64,000 nucleotides of DNA, taken from assembly GCF_904846175.1 (NCBI RefSeq), contig NZ_CAJGZM010000002.1, forward strand, positions 124,001 to 188,000, given 5' to 3'. The stretch's first letter is position 1; every line of letters starts with the position of its first letter. The notes under the pieces are model-generated. The model was not told where the DNA came from and made no database searches. It saw nothing but the letters and a program-made list of their open reading frames with translations. The stretch comes from Psychrobacter immobilis. Lineage in GTDB: Bacteria; Pseudomonadota; Gammaproteobacteria; Pseudomonadales; Moraxellaceae. Shown here in pieces: positions 9,134 through 18,962 of the stretch. The translations under genes and the position numbers were made by a program.

Positions 9134-9913
9134 TTAAGGCTGATAATGGGTAGGGTCAATAACCCCAGCTTGAGCAAATCCTTGGCGACGTAGCACACAG
9201 CTGTCGCAGACACCGCAAGCAAGACCATTGGCATCTGCCTGATAACAAGAAATCGTCTGCCCATAATCGACCCCTAGCGATAAACCGAGCTCGATGGTTT
9301 TTGCTTTGGTTAAATGCTGCAGCGGTGTTTGAATCGATAAATGATGACCGGTAACGCCAGCTTTGGTGGCAAGATTTGCCATGTATTCGAAAGCGGCGAT
9401 ATATTCTGGACGGCAATCAGGGTAGCCTGAATAATCGACTGAACTTACGCCAATGACGATATGGTTGGCATCGGTCACTTCAGCGACTGCTAAGGCATAA
9501 GATAAAAATATGGTATTACGCGCAGGCACATATGTATTTGGGATGGAATCGTTATCAACTTCATTACGATTTTTACTCGGGAATTTATCAGTATCGCCGT
9601 CAGGGATAATCATGCTGTGATCAGTGAGTGATGAGCCGCCAAGCTGCGCGATATCGATATCAATAATACGATGATTGACTCCTGCGCTTTCAGCGATGGC
9701 TTTGGCAGCGACAAGCTCACTATTATGACGTTGACCATAGTTAAAACTAACTGCTGTCACAGACGCATAGCGTGCCTTTGCCCAATATAAACAAGTCACG
9801 GAATCAAGGCCGCCCGACAGAAGCACGACGGCATTTTGGCTTTTATGCAAAGCGGTTGAGTTAGCGTCGTTTTTTGGATTGGTAGCGGAGGTCTGCGCAG
9901 TAACGAGAGTCAT
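9134..9913 (-). CDS. queC: 7-cyano-7-deazaguanine synthase QueC
   Basis: The 259-residue enzyme converts 7-carboxy-7-deazaguanine to preQ0 using ATP and ammonia, in queuosine tRNA-modification synthesis. The N-terminal PP-loop SGGLDS is at residues 33-38, after a poorly conserved 25-residue leader. The zinc site is formed by C223, C233, C236 and C239 in the stretch ISCYQ...CGVCDSC. The segment YPDCRPEY (164-171) is also typical. The first ATG is used; its ribosome-binding site is weak, and no better in-frame start was seen. It is divergent from ttcA, another tRNA-modifying PP-loop enzyme. No other queuosine genes are in the window. Confidence 0.95.
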   Translation of the reverse strand: MTLVTAQTSATNPKNDANSTALHKSQNAVVLLSGGLDSVTCLYWAKARYASVTAVSFNYGQRHNSELVAAKAIAESAGVNHRIIDIDIAQLGGSSLTDHSMIIPDGDTDKFPSKNRNEVDNDSIPNTYVPARNTIFLSYALAVAEVTDANHIVIGVSSVDYSGYPDCRPEYIAAFEYMANLATKAGVTGHHLSIQTPLQHLTKAKTIELGLSLGVDYGQTISCYQADANGLACGVCDSCVLRRQGFAQAGVIDPTHYQP

Positions 9914-10028
9914 ATTCGTATCTATTATTAGTCTATGAAAAATGCTTATTTTAGCAAAAATAGCATCATTACATAAGCTTGAGGGTGTTATTAAAGTAGG
10001 ATTAAAGTGCCAATAATTTTGTGCTAGT

Positions 10029-10058
10029 TTTCAATCCGTTAGCAAAATTTGTTATAAT
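10029..10058 (+). promoter_or_regulatory. Likely sigma-70 promoter of ttcA
   Basis: TATAAT at 10053-10058 is preceded by TTTCAA/TTCAAT at 10029-10035 with a 17-18 base spacer. The predicted start lies about 75 bases before the ttcA ATG. The -10 is a perfect consensus; the -35 is weak. Confidence 0.6.
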
Positions 10059-10141
10059 CGCTGCTTTTAAAGCGCGCCTGCCAAAAAATATTGCTAACGA
10101 CTTTGTAGCAAAATTAACCTTGTAAAGATATTGAGTAACTT

Positions 10142-11290
10142 ATGACCGTAGCGACCTTGTTTACGCCAAAAATCACCCCTCAGTTTGATGCTGCCTCTAT
10201 GGATACTGGTTGGGATGGCTATGCTGATATCGCTGACGAGGCTACGAATGATGATGATGTGGCAGAGCAATCGCCATCTACGCAACTGCTACCGACTGAA
10301 ACGGCACAATTTCGCAAACTACAAAAAAAGCTTCGTCGGCAAGTATCATGGGCGATTCGCGATTTTAATATGATTGAAGATGGCGACGTCATCATGGTTT
10401 GTGTGTCAGGCGGCAAAGACAGCTATACGTTGCTCGATATTTTATTGCTACTTAAGCGCATTGCCCCGATTAGCTTTGATATCGTCGCCGTGAACCTCGA
10501 CCAAAAGCAGCCCGGTTATCCTGAAGATGTTTTGCCAGCTTATCTGAACGAACAAGGTATCGCCCATTATATTTTAGAAAAAGACACTTATAGTATCGTC
10601 AAAAGCGTGGTGCCAGAAGGTAAAACTTATTGCTCGGCCTGTTCACGTTTGCGTCGCGGCTCGCTATACGGTTTTGCCAAACAAATTGGCGCGACCAAAA
10701 TTGCCCTTGGTCATCACCGCGATGATATGCTCGCGACTTTCTTTTTAAACTTATTCCACGGCGGCGCGCTTAAATCGATGCCACCAAAACTGCTAAGCGA
10801 TGATAAGCAAAACTTGCTTATTCGTCCGCTGGCGTACGTTGAAGAAAAGGACATTATTGAATACGCGCGTTTAAAAGAATTTCCAATTATTCCATGTAAT
10901 CTGTGTGGTAGCCAAACCAATCTACAACGGGCGATTATCAATGACATGTTACGCGAATGGGATGATGCCCATCCGCAGCGTTTAGCGTCTATCTTTAAAG
11001 CGATGCAAAACGTGGCACCGTCGCAATTAGCCGATCGTGAGTTATTTGATTTTGAGACATTAAGTCTGGATCGTGATGATAACGAGCGTTTGTTTGAAGG
11101 GGATAATATCCAAGCTGGGCAGACCGATAGTCTGGCTGAAATTGGCTTACCTTTAGCACCAAAAACTCAAATATTTAATCCTAAATTTGCCAGTAATAAG
11201 GATCATAACCAGCATGCAGAAGCAGCAGGTGAGATAACGAAAAATAGTTCTAAGACGCAGAAAATTCCAACCATTAACCCCGTTATTTAA
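10142..11290 (+). CDS. ttcA: tRNA 2-thiocytidine(32) synthetase TtcA
   Basis: The enzyme thiolates cytidine 32 of certain tRNAs in the cytoplasm, using ATP and an iron-sulfur cluster. The PP-loop SGGKDS is at residues 89-94. The cluster and catalytic cysteines are C164 and C167 ([11 protein letters not shown]) and C252/C255 (PCNLCGSQ). At 382 residues it is longer than the roughly 311-residue E. coli enzyme, with about 50 extra residues before the core and a polar tail after about residue 300. Both extensions look low in complexity. The ATG at 10142 follows a GAG-containing leader. It is divergent from queC and convergent with fixH through a shared terminator. Confidence 0.95.
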   Translation: MTVATLFTPKITPQFDAASMDTGWDGYADIADEATNDDDVAEQSPSTQLLPTETAQFRKLQKKLRRQVSWAIRDFNMIEDGDVIMVCVSGGKDSYTLLDILLLLKRIAPISFDIVAVNLDQKQPGYPEDVLPAYLNEQGIAHYILEKDTYSIVKSVVPEGKTYCSACSRLRRGSLYGFAKQIGATKIALGHHRDDMLATFFLNLFHGGALKSMPPKLLSDDKQNLLIRPLAYVEEKDIIEYARLKEFPIIPCNLCGSQTNLQRAIINDMLREWDDAHPQRLASIFKAMQNVAPSQLADRELFDFETLSLDRDDNERLFEGDNIQAGQTDSLAEIGLPLAPKTQIFNPKFASNKDHNQHAEAAGEITKNSSKTQKIPTINPVI

Positions 11291-11371
11291 TGAGTTGATC
11301 GTCTAAAGTTATGTTGCTTAGATAATCTTAAGTTAATTTTATAAAGTTAAATCCATAAAAGTTAGCCCTAT

Positions 11372-11408
11372 AAAAAACCAGCCCGTAATAACTAAGGGCT
11401 GGTTTTTT
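11372..11408. terminator. Bidirectional terminator between ttcA and fixH
   Basis: A 13-bp stem (left arm 11372-11384, right arm 11396-11408; core CCAGCCC / GGGCTGG) is flanked by A and T runs. It serves the convergent ttcA and fixH genes. Confidence 0.88.
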
Positions 11409-11437
11409 TAATCTTAACAGTAGCTATTTAAATAGTA

Positions 11438-12019
11438 TTAGCTTTCTGCAAAAACTTGTAATGGATTGAAAGTCACCTCTGAACGAGGCAATTTTGCTAC
11501 ATCTTGCATGCGCCAATCATCCTTGCCGTCGTTACTAACTTGCAAATAGTACTTCGCTTTAACAGGATCGATATCTACTTGGGCGCTATATTTATTGCCT
11601 TCTTCATGCTTTAGGACCACGTCACGGTCTTTTTTGATATCAGTGGCGTGTGAGATAGATAACTCTAAGGTATCAGGATAAGTTACCGGCTCGCCGTTCA
11701 ATAACTTACCAGACCGCAAGCTTTGCTCTGGATAGTTTAAATAAAACACGATATCACCATTATCAGTAAACTGCATCTTACCGTGTAAATCTAAATCGTA
11801 AGTGAGCTTGTCACGTGAGACGTCGTGATAGAGAGTTTTGCCATCCATATACCAGTCATCACGTACAACACTATCACGGATTTGATAAGAATAATAAACA
11901 AACCAGATGCAAGCGATTACCACAAAAGCTGGCATGCCAATGACAAAGATAACCACCATATAGTTTTTGTACCATGGTTGGCTGTCTTGATGCTTAAAGT
12001 TTGGTGCTGGACTAGACAT
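11438..12019 (-). CDS. fixH: FixH family protein, cbb3 oxidase assembly
   Basis: The 193-residue protein is anchored by one N-terminal membrane helix (about residues 21-43, after PWYKNYMVV), with the remainder predicted in the periplasm. The FixH family is associated with cbb3-type oxidase maturation and copper handling. The position 200 bases downstream of ccoG, in the same direction as ccoNOQP, supports the assignment. The usual partner FixI/CcoI copper ATPase and CcoS are not in this window. The call rests on position and topology more than on catalytic motifs. Confidence 0.85.
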   Translation of the reverse strand: MSSPAPNFKHQDSQPWYKNYMVVIFVIGMPAFVVIACIWFVYYSYQIRDSVVRDDWYMDGKTLYHDVSRDKLTYDLDLHGKMQFTDNGDIVFYLNYPEQSLRSGKLLNGEPVTYPDTLELSISHATDIKKDRDVVLKHEEGNKYSAQVDIDPVKAKYYLQVSNDGKDDWRMQDVAKLPRSEVTFNPLQVFAES

Positions 12020-12220
12020 AACATACCTATTAATCAGATATTCGCTTATAGATAACTGTTAAGGCTAACTATAAGTCGTATCAACGGATAAGCTGACAGC
12101 TAAATGCGGCCAGTTTATTGCCAAATGATTCACCCGTTAATCAATGATAAATAGCTTTAACTAATAATCAATAATTAACGCATGAGAGTTGTAAAATATA
12201 TTCACCAAGCACACAAAGGC

Positions 12221-13630
12221 TTATTGCCCTTGCGTGGTAAAGATGTTTTGTTTGCTGACATTGTATTTACCATCTTCACTCTTCACCGTTAAGGTAACCG
12301 GTGTCTGACCAAATTCAATCACATCAGGGTCACCATAAATACTGACCGGCATATCAAAGCTTTCGCCAGCTTCTAACGGTACGTCGTTAAAACGTAGCTC
12401 TAAGCTTAGACCGTCTTGCGGCTCAAGACTTATCTTATAAGTATGAGCGTCTTGCGTTTTATTGGTTAGCTTAACGATATAGCTGTTCTCAATCATGCCT
12501 TGCTGATTCAATGAAGACAACTGGTTACGGTCACGGCGAATGTCAATCTCTAGCGGTACACGATCATTCAAGGCATAAATAACACCGCCACAAAGTACGG
12601 TCAGTAAGGTTAAGTAAGCAAAAAAGCGGGGGCGGAATAGGCGACTTGGTTCTTTTTCTACCAATTGACGCTCGGTGGTATAACGAATCAAGCCACGTGG
12701 GTAGCCGACTTTATCCATGACGTCATTACAGGCATCGACACAGGCGGCACACTGGATACAAGCGACTTGCAAGCCATCACGAATATCGATACCCGTCGGG
12801 CAGACCTGTACACACATCTGACATTCGATACAGTCGCCTAAATTCTCAGGGTTGGTGCCTTTTTTACGGGCGCCGCGAGGCTCACCGCGCTCATAATCGT
12901 AAGAAACGATTAACGTATCTTTATCAAACATCACACTTTGAAAACGACCATAAGGACAGATTTGAACACACATCTGCTCACGCATATAGCCTGCATTGAC
13001 GTAGGTAGAGAAAGCAAAAATAAATATTGATACCCAAATCCACGTTGACCAATCAGGGAAAGGGATAAACCCTATCATCTGCCAATTTTGATACAACGCC
13101 TCTGTACCGGACACATAACTGACGAAAGTCGTGGCGGTAATCATCGAGAACACAAACCAAATAAAATATACCAAAAAACGCTTAAACGCTTTCTGTGCGC
13201 TCATCGGCTCTTTATCGAACTTGATACGCTTATTACGATCGCCAATGACCAGTTTTTCGACATATTGGAACATATGCGTCCAAATAGTCTGCGGGCAAGC
13301 ATAGCCGCACCATACTCGTCCGGCGTAGACAGTCACCATAAACAGTGTAAAGGCGGCAATAAGCGCAAAGGCGGCAATAAAGTAAAAATCTTGCGTTAAA
13401 AAGGTCATGCCAAAAATATAATAGTGCTGTGACGGCACATCAAACCAGATTGCTTGCCGACCGTTATAGCGTAACCACGGTAAAATCAAAAATAACGCCA
13501 AAAATGCATACATACTAATAACACGGATATTTTGGTAAAATCCGGTAACAAATCTAGGGTGGATACGTTTTTTATTGGCGTTAAGATCGACCTCAACGAC
13601 AGGGATTTTATTGGATGGTTGTGCTGACAT
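12221..13630 (-). CDS. ccoG: Cytochrome c oxidase accessory protein CcoG (FixG/RdxA family)
   Basis: The 469-residue membrane iron-sulfur protein is involved in copper reduction and delivery for cbb3 oxidase assembly. Several membrane helices occupy the first 220 residues, with the motif RVWCGYACPQT near residue 105. Two ferredoxin-type 4Fe-4S motifs, CIECQMCVQVCP and CIQCAACVDAC, lie at about 266-305, followed by one helix and a C-terminal immunoglobulin-like domain. The ATG at 13630 is used. It lies downstream of ccoNOQP but is separated from it by a terminator and about 500 bases, so it probably has its own promoter. Confidence 0.94.
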   Translation of the reverse strand: MSAQPSNKIPVVEVDLNANKKRIHPRFVTGFYQNIRVISMYAFLALFLILPWLRYNGRQAIWFDVPSQHYYIFGMTFLTQDFYFIAAFALIAAFTLFMVTVYAGRVWCGYACPQTIWTHMFQYVEKLVIGDRNKRIKFDKEPMSAQKAFKRFLVYFIWFVFSMITATTFVSYVSGTEALYQNWQMIGFIPFPDWSTWIWVSIFIFAFSTYVNAGYMREQMCVQICPYGRFQSVMFDKDTLIVSYDYERGEPRGARKKGTNPENLGDCIECQMCVQVCPTGIDIRDGLQVACIQCAACVDACNDVMDKVGYPRGLIRYTTERQLVEKEPSRLFRPRFFAYLTLLTVLCGGVIYALNDRVPLEIDIRRDRNQLSSLNQQGMIENSYIVKLTNKTQDAHTYKISLEPQDGLSLELRFNDVPLEAGESFDMPVSIYGDPDVIEFGQTPVTLTVKSEDGKYNVSKQNIFTTQGQ

Positions 13631-14072
13631 AAACGTGCCTCTTTAAAAAAAGAATCAGTCTGCTGGCATGATGAACAAATACCATTAATCGTTAGGTATA
13701 TGAGTGTGCGATGTTATCAATGTCAGTAAGTAGCGAAATATAATAAAAGCCAAAATCTGCGGGCTTAGCTACCAAATGAGCGATTGTAAATAATTGAGTT
13801 AAATATGCTTAAATGGATGATTCAATAGTGTTTCTAATAGATTGCTATTTTAGCATTCTCCCTACTATAAATGGGGTGAGAATGTTAAAAAGCAACATTT
13901 ATATCATAACTATTGATAGACAAGTGGGTAACAGTAGTCACGAATAATCAATCCTAAAAATTTATTATTAATTAATGAAATTATAAATACGTTAATCCCA
14001 TTAGTTAATAATAAGCAGAAGCTCTAAATAGAAATCAGAACCTAAAATGAGAAGCAAAACCTATAAATAACT
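13631..14072. other. Intergenic stretch between ccoP and ccoG
   Basis: The 517-base gap is A/T-rich (including TTATTATTAATTAATGAAATTA-like runs near 13965) and has no open frame with coding character. It should contain the ccoG promoter, but no consensus pair is clear. The ccoNOQP terminator sits at its right end (14073-14108). Confidence 0.4.
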
Positions 14073-14108
14073 AAAAAGGGAGGACTGCAATAACAGCCCT
14101 CCCTTTTT
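14073..14108 (-). terminator. Terminator of the ccoNOQP operon
   Basis: An 11-bp stem (AAAAAGGGAGG / CCTCCCTTTTT) with a 14-base loop ends in a T-run in either direction. It lies 40 bases past the ccoP stop codon at 14148. Confidence 0.87.
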
Positions 14109-14147
14109 TAAACTTACTTTTACGATATAGCGACTGACTAAAAGTTA

Positions 14148-15305
14148 TTAGTTAGTGGCGCTAGTTTCTGATGCGGCTGCTACCGTTGCTGCTTTAGGAG
14201 CAGTAGCAGAAACAGGTTGCGCTTTAGCAGGTTGAGCCGTTTTGTCTGATAGTGAATAAACATAGGCAGCAAGTAGCATAATACGCTCATTGCCCAGTTT
14301 GGTTTCCCATTCAGGCATTACGCCTGCACGACCATAACGCAAGGTTTCGCGGATAGTTTCGCGATCGCCGCCATATAACCAGATATTATCTGTTAAGTTT
14401 GGCGCGCCAGTAGAGGTCATGCCTTTAGCATCTGGACCATGACAAAGCACACAGTTAGTAGGCTCATTAAAGATGGCCTTACCTTGAGTCACTTTTGCTT
14501 TATCAAGCTCATAACCTGGTTGGTTACCAGAGATTGATAGCACATATTCAGCCACGGCACGAATACCATCTTCACCGATTTGATCACGCCATGCAGCCAT
14601 ACCACCGATACGACCATTATGTAGTGTGGTTAAGATGTTTGACGCTTCGCCACCATATAACCAATCATTATCCGTTAAGTTTGGATAGCCTAGTGCACCT
14701 TTAGCATTAGAGCCATGACAGACCGCACAGTTCTGTAAGAACAGACGACTACCAACTTTTAACGCATTCGGGTTTTCTGAAAGCTTTTCTACGTATGGCG
14801 CAAGTTCAGCGATTTTCTCATCAATCTCAGTTTGCAAATTGGCAGGCGGTGTTTCACTGCGACGCATCGTTGCTTGCATCTCAGAAAGCGTTGCTAAGGT
14901 TTTAGTTGCACCGCTCGCATCGGCTTTGGCCAAAATGTTTTGCTCAAAGTTATCGGTAAATACTTTGTTATTACTTTCAAGTTCGCTGTTCAACTCATTA
15001 TGAGAAGTCCATGGCACAGTTTTACCATCTACTTCTACGGTTGTAATACCTTCCCACTTTGATGGAAAGATGGCAGGGAATAACACCCAATAGGCGACAC
15101 CCCAAATGATTGAGCCAAAAAATATCACTAACCACCATTTAGGTAGTGGTTTATCGTATTCCTGAATACCATCGTAGGTGTGGCCTGTGGTACCGTCTTC
15201 TTCTACTTCTGGCTTGTACTTTAAAACCATTAGCAAAACACCGAGGATACCCGCCCAACACATAATACTTAGTATGGTGATCCAAGAACTCCAAAAAAAT
15301 GTCAT
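14148..15305 (-). CDS. ccoP: cbb3-type cytochrome c oxidase subunit III, diheme CcoP
   Basis: The 385-residue membrane-anchored periplasmic diheme cytochrome c passes electrons to CcoN. Membrane helices lie at about 7-28 and 57-78. The heme-binding sites are C193-x-x-C196-H197 and C285-x-x-C288-H289, each followed by a PNLTDN(D/I)WLYGG motif. A long charged linker (about 95-185) separates the helices from the first heme domain, and an Ala-rich tail runs from about 355 to the end; both are longer than in many CcoP proteins. Its ATG overlaps the ccoQ stop by four bases, indicating translational coupling in ccoN-ccoO-ccoQ-ccoP. Confidence 0.96.
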   Translation of the reverse strand: MTFFWSSWITILSIMCWAGILGVLLMVLKYKPEVEEDGTTGHTYDGIQEYDKPLPKWWLVIFFGSIIWGVAYWVLFPAIFPSKWEGITTVEVDGKTVPWTSHNELNSELESNNKVFTDNFEQNILAKADASGATKTLATLSEMQATMRRSETPPANLQTEIDEKIAELAPYVEKLSENPNALKVGSRLFLQNCAVCHGSNAKGALGYPNLTDNDWLYGGEASNILTTLHNGRIGGMAAWRDQIGEDGIRAVAEYVLSISGNQPGYELDKAKVTQGKAIFNEPTNCVLCHGPDAKGMTSTGAPNLTDNIWLYGGDRETIRETLRYGRAGVMPEWETKLGNERIMLLAAYVYSLSDKTAQPAKAQPVSATAPKAATVAAASETSATN

Positions 15306-15484
15306 CGTTTATCCTTATTGCGCTGCTCTTCAGACAAAGATTCGATATCTTCGTCATCAAGCGCAAGTTGTGCATCTTCTTCGAAGCGTTTTTTGTTTTT
15401 TGGCGAATACGCCCACCATGCAACGCCTACGAAGGCAATAAAGGCAGAAACGGTCGCAATTGTTTGTAATTCACCAATACCCAT
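15302..15484 (-). CDS. ccoQ: cbb3-type oxidase small subunit CcoQ
   Basis: A 60-residue protein with one membrane helix (about residues 7-26) and a strongly charged cytoplasmic tail with many Glu, Asp, Lys and Arg. This is the typical layout of CcoQ, which stabilises the cbb3 complex. The start overlaps the ccoO stop by one base, and the end overlaps the ccoP start by four bases. Identification rests mainly on position and topology. Confidence 0.92.
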   Translation of the reverse strand: MGIGELQTIATVSAFIAFVGVAWWAYSPKNKKRFEEDAQLALDDEDIESLSEEQRNKDKR

Positions 15485-16122
15485 TAGCGCTGTCCTTCCA
15501 TCGCGGTACCTAATTGCTGTAAGTAGGCAACCAAAGCATCAAGCTCAGTGGCACCAAGTACAGCATCTGGCGCTCCTTCGATATCTTCTTCAGTATAAGG
15601 CACACCGAAGCGATCGCGGAATAGACGCATTTTGGTTTGAACGTTAGTACCATTAACTTCATTGGTTGCAAGCCAAGGGAAGCCAGGCATTACTGACTCA
15701 GGTACTAAAGAACGTGGCGCAATCAGATGCTGTTTTTGCCAATCTTCAGAATAGCGTCCACCGACACGTGCAAGGTCAGGACCCGTACGTTTTGAGCCCC
15801 ATAAGAATGGGTGATCCCACGTTGATTCAGCGGCGCGTGAGTATGGTCCATAACGTTCAACTTCAGCACGTAGCGGACGAATCATTTGCGTATGACAAAC
15901 GTGGCAACCTTCACGGATATAAATATCACGACCTTCAAACTCAAGCGCCGTCCATGGCTCCATAGCAGGTAGGGGAGCGTTCACCCCACCTTCTTCAGGA
16001 CCCTTGTTATCATAAATCAGCGGTACGATTTCAACAAGTGTTGCAAAGCTGATCGCGATAACGATAAAGATAACCAACAAGCCTGTATTTTTTTCAATAA
16101 TTTCATGCGGTGTACCAGACAT
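15484..16122 (-). CDS. ccoO: cbb3-type oxidase subunit II, monoheme CcoO
   Basis: The 212-residue membrane-anchored cytochrome c has an N-terminal helix at about 13-36 and the heme site C73-H-V-C76-H77. It is followed by the conserved stretches [29 protein letters not shown] and GGRYSEDW. It transfers electrons from CcoP to the catalytic subunit. The gene begins 9 bases after ccoN, with a GATCGCTC-type spacer between them. The length is normal for the family. Confidence 0.96.
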   Translation of the reverse strand: MSGTPHEIIEKNTGLLVIFIVIAISFATLVEIVPLIYDNKGPEEGGVNAPLPAMEPWTALEFEGRDIYIREGCHVCHTQMIRPLRAEVERYGPYSRAAESTWDHPFLWGSKRTGPDLARVGGRYSEDWQKQHLIAPRSLVPESVMPGFPWLATNEVNGTNVQTKMRLFRDRFGVPYTEEDIEGAPDAVLGATELDALVAYLQQLGTAMEGQR

Positions 16123-16131
16123 GATCGCTCC

Positions 16132-17613
16132 TTATACGTTAGCTGCCGAAGGTTTATCAACACTAGGTTCATGATCAGTAGGATCTGCGATACTGACAGG
16201 CTTACCTTCTGGCATCTTAAGTGTTTTATAAACGTTATATGCCATGACAAACATACCCGATACATACAATAGGCCACCAAAAGCACGACCAATATATGGG
16301 AAATGTGAGAACTCAACCGTATCAACGAAGCTGTATACCAATGTACCGTCTGGATTGGTTGCAAGCCACATCATGCCTTGGCCAATACCTGAAATCCACA
16401 TAGAGACGATATAGAAGATAGTACCCGCTGTTGCTAACCAGAAATGCGTGGTGATTAAGCTGATAGAATACATTTTTGGTTTGTTATAAATACGTGGTAA
16501 CAGTACATATAGCGAACCAATGGTAATCATACCGACCCAACCAAGCGCACCTGAGTGTACGTGACCTACTGTCCAGTCCGTGTTATGAGATAAGGCGTTG
16601 ACTGTCTTAATAGACATCATCGGACCTTCAAACGTCGACATCGCATAGAACGACAATGCCACAATCATAAAGCGAATGATTGGATCGGTACGTAGCTTAT
16701 CCCAACTGCCTGATAGCGTTAGGACGCCGTTAATCATACCACCCCAAGATGGAGCAAATAGGATGATTGAGAACACCATTGCAAGTGACTGCGTCCAATC
16801 TGGAAGCGCTGAATAATGCAAATGGTGACCACCAGCCCACATATATGAAGCAATCAATGCCCAAAAGTGAACGATAGACAAACGGTAAGAATAAATAGGA
16901 CGACCAATCTGTACCGGAACGAAGTAATACATCATTCCAAGGAAAGCTGCCGTCAAGTAGAAACCTACCGCATTATGCCCGTACCACCACTGCACCATCG
17001 CATCGGTTGCACCGCCAAATAATGAGTAAGATTTAAATGCACTAACAGGGATGGCCATACTGTTTACGATATGCAGCAGTGCAATCGTAATAATAAAAGC
17101 AGCAAAGAACCAGTTAGCCACATAAATATGTGAGGTTTTACGTTTGATGAGCGTACCAAAGAACACGATGGCGTAAGAGATCCACACCAAAGCAATCAAG
17201 ATATCGATTGGCCACTCAAGCTCAGCATATTCCTTAGTCGAAGTCAGACCTAAAGGAAGGGTAATGACTGCTGATACAATAACCGCTTGCCAACCCCAAA
17301 AGGTAAACCAAGCTAAATAAGGGGCAAATAGCCTCGTTTTACACGTACGTTGAACAATATAGTATGACGTCGCGAACAAGGCACAACCGCCAAACGCGAA
17401 AATAACCGCGTTGGTATGTAGCGGTCTTAGACGACTGAAAGTCAGCCATGGAATGTCAAAGTTTAGTGCTGGCCATGCTAACTGTGAAGCAATGAACACA
17501 CCAATACTCATGCCGACGATGCCCCATATCACGGCCATTATCGTAAAGAATCTTACGACAGTGATTTCATATTCACGGTCAACTGGGGCGACTGCTGTGT
17601 TTTGTAAACTCAT
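16132..17613 (-). CDS. ccoN: cbb3-type cytochrome c oxidase catalytic subunit CcoN
   Basis: The 493-residue heme-copper oxidase subunit I reduces oxygen to water with high affinity and pumps protons; it is multi-spanning in the inner membrane. Metal ligands can be placed in [10 protein letters not shown] (low-spin heme), [14 protein letters not shown] (copper site), [13 protein letters not shown] and [13 protein letters not shown] (heme ligands). An AAAGGA ribosome-binding site precedes the ATG. It is the first gene of ccoNOQP. The upstream region contains inverted repeats (17935-17951, 18255-18281), but I could not find a proper FNR/ANR box. Confidence 0.97.
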   Translation of the reverse strand: MSLQNTAVAPVDREYEITVVRFFTIMAVIWGIVGMSIGVFIASQLAWPALNFDIPWLTFSRLRPLHTNAVIFAFGGCALFATSYYIVQRTCKTRLFAPYLAWFTFWGWQAVIVSAVITLPLGLTSTKEYAELEWPIDILIALVWISYAIVFFGTLIKRKTSHIYVANWFFAAFIITIALLHIVNSMAIPVSAFKSYSLFGGATDAMVQWWYGHNAVGFYLTAAFLGMMYYFVPVQIGRPIYSYRLSIVHFWALIASYMWAGGHHLHYSALPDWTQSLAMVFSIILFAPSWGGMINGVLTLSGSWDKLRTDPIIRFMIVALSFYAMSTFEGPMMSIKTVNALSHNTDWTVGHVHSGALGWVGMITIGSLYVLLPRIYNKPKMYSISLITTHFWLATAGTIFYIVSMWISGIGQGMMWLATNPDGTLVYSFVDTVEFSHFPYIGRAFGGLLYVSGMFVMAYNVYKTLKMPEGKPVSIADPTDHEPSVDKPSAANV

Positions 17614-17934
17614 TGGATGATTCCTTTACAGCCCGAATTATCAACAGAATTAACTAACTCTCCGCGGCATCTGTCCTATAGAAATCTATAAGTAGATAAT
17701 GATTGCGGTACATGCTGTTTTTTGACTACTCTTATCATTCTTACATTATTAACTATCAAGCTAAGCTTTCGCTAGTAATCAGCTGTCGCTGATGAGTAGA
17801 GGACGGCGATAAAAACGCACTGCGCTCACAGCTAGTCGATAGTAGGATTGTTAATAAACGGTCAGATTTAATAAGAAAATGCGCCTTCCTTGAGCATCAA
17901 GCATCTATTGAGGCTGAGTATGTATCTTAATTAT

Positions 17935-17951
17935 TACTACTAATAGTAGTA
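17935..17951. promoter_or_regulatory. 17-bp palindrome, candidate operator upstream of ccoN
   Basis: TACTACTAATAGTAGTA is a perfect 8-bp inverted repeat around one central base. It lies about 320 bases upstream of the ccoN ATG. No protein that binds it can be named. The arms are simple TAC/GTA units, so chance or a replication artefact cannot be excluded. Confidence 0.4.
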
Positions 17952-18254
17952 TGAACGAAGATAAATACTAATATTCAACGGATGATAAAAAGCTTATACA
18001 CCATTGATGTATGCTAGCGGCGGCTGACAAAAACACATGTTTACGTAATGTTTAGTTAAAACTCCCGACTCTGTTTAAGGGTATTGTAACGCAAACCTAA
18101 TCAAATATCATCAGAACTATGCGCCAAAATACAAACTCTTTGGTAAAAATTTTAGCAAACAACTTATTATTGCTGCGTTGTTCCTCTATTTTATACCCAA
18201 TCTTCATACTATTCTAGGGTTGAAAAAATATACTGCTAGCAAGCTCAAAAAACA

Positions 18255-18281
18255 AATTGTTACGAAGGTTTTGTAACAATT
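18255..18281. promoter_or_regulatory. 9-bp inverted repeat with 9-bp spacer, candidate operator
   Basis: AATTGTTAC and GTAACAATT are exact reverse complements separated by nine bases. The site lies about 185 bases upstream of the SCP2-domain gene. There is no T-run after it, so a terminator is unlikely. Dyads of this kind are typical of repressor or activator sites. The regulator is unknown. Confidence 0.5.
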
Positions 18282-18466
18282 GCAGCCTTAGTGCTACAAA
18301 TAGGTTTTACTTATTATCAAGTCGCATCTTATAATGACACTTAGCATGATGAGTCATAAAGTGCTTTTGGCATTAATGTTAGTGACACTTTTAACCATTT
18401 AAATAGCGGTTAGGCTAGAGCGCTACACAGCAACAGCCTACCATAATAAGTATTAGGGATAATAAT

Positions 18467-18856
18467 ATGGCAGTTTTTTTGACAGATGAGTGGTTTGAGC
18501 AAGTTGAACAAATGGGCAACGAAGCCGGTGAATTAAATTTACCACCAGCATTGGCTAATATGATCGTTAACCTAAAGGTATCTGACACAGAACAAGATAT
18601 TGAAGCGAGTTTCGCAGATGGTTTGTTACATCGTGGGCTAAATGACGCAGCGACGACCACCTTGTTGCTTGATCGCAGCATCTTGCAATCAATCATCACC
18701 GATTTTGATACCAATGAAATCATGGGTGCATTTATGGGTGGTAAGATTCGTGTCGAAGGCGATATGTCACAATTAATGGCCGTACAAACGGCGCGCCCAA
18801 GTGCTGAGCAAAAAGAGCTTTACAGTAATATTAAATCAATGACCACGATGGCTTAA
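18467..18856 (+). CDS. SCP2 sterol-binding-domain protein
   Basis: The 129-residue protein covers one SCP2-like fold from about residue 15 to the end. The clearest sign is the C-terminal stretch FMGGKIRVEGDMSQLMAVQ (about 89-107), which is typical of bacterial SCP2 proteins that bind lipids or act with acyl-CoA metabolism. It has no signal peptide or membrane helix, so it is probably cytoplasmic. The gene stands alone, with a terminator at 18895-18929. Its substrate cannot be told from the sequence. The ATG follows a weak AGGG. Confidence 0.8.
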   Translation: MAVFLTDEWFEQVEQMGNEAGELNLPPALANMIVNLKVSDTEQDIEASFADGLLHRGLNDAATTTLLLDRSILQSIITDFDTNEIMGAFMGGKIRVEGDMSQLMAVQTARPSAEQKELYSNIKSMTTMA

Positions 18857-18894
18857 TGGTCTGCTTTTCATTTTTATATAAATAACATTGAACA

Positions 18895-18929
18895 CAAAAA
18901 AGCCCTTAATACATATTAAGGGCTTTTTT
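18895..18929. terminator. Bidirectional terminator between convergent genes
   Basis: A stem of about 14 bp (AAAAAAGCCCTTAAT / ATTAAGGGCTTTTTT) with a very short loop is T-tailed in both directions. It serves the SCP2 gene and the convergent gene ending at 18963. Confidence 0.88.
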
Positions 18930-18962
18930 GGCGAAGAATTTAACAGTAAAGTAATTTCTGAA

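Larger units (their letters stand above)
17614..18466. other. Long divergent intergenic region between ccoN and an SCP2-domain gene
   Basis: These 853 bases without a credible gene must hold the ccoNOQP promoter (minus) and the promoter of the gene at 18467 (plus). Two strong inverted repeats stand out (17935-17951 and 18255-18281). TTGA-N3-TCAA at 17890-17900 resembles half an FNR site but has the wrong spacing. No riboswitch or RNA gene was recognised. Confidence 0.55.

Noticed and set aside
13088..13399. Plus-strand open frame opposite ccoG
   Set aside because: It is an antisense shadow of the well-conserved ccoG gene.
17890..17900. TTGAGCATCAA as an FNR box for ccoN
   Set aside because: The arms are only three bases apart and four bases long; a real site needs TTGAT-N4-ATCAA, which was not found.
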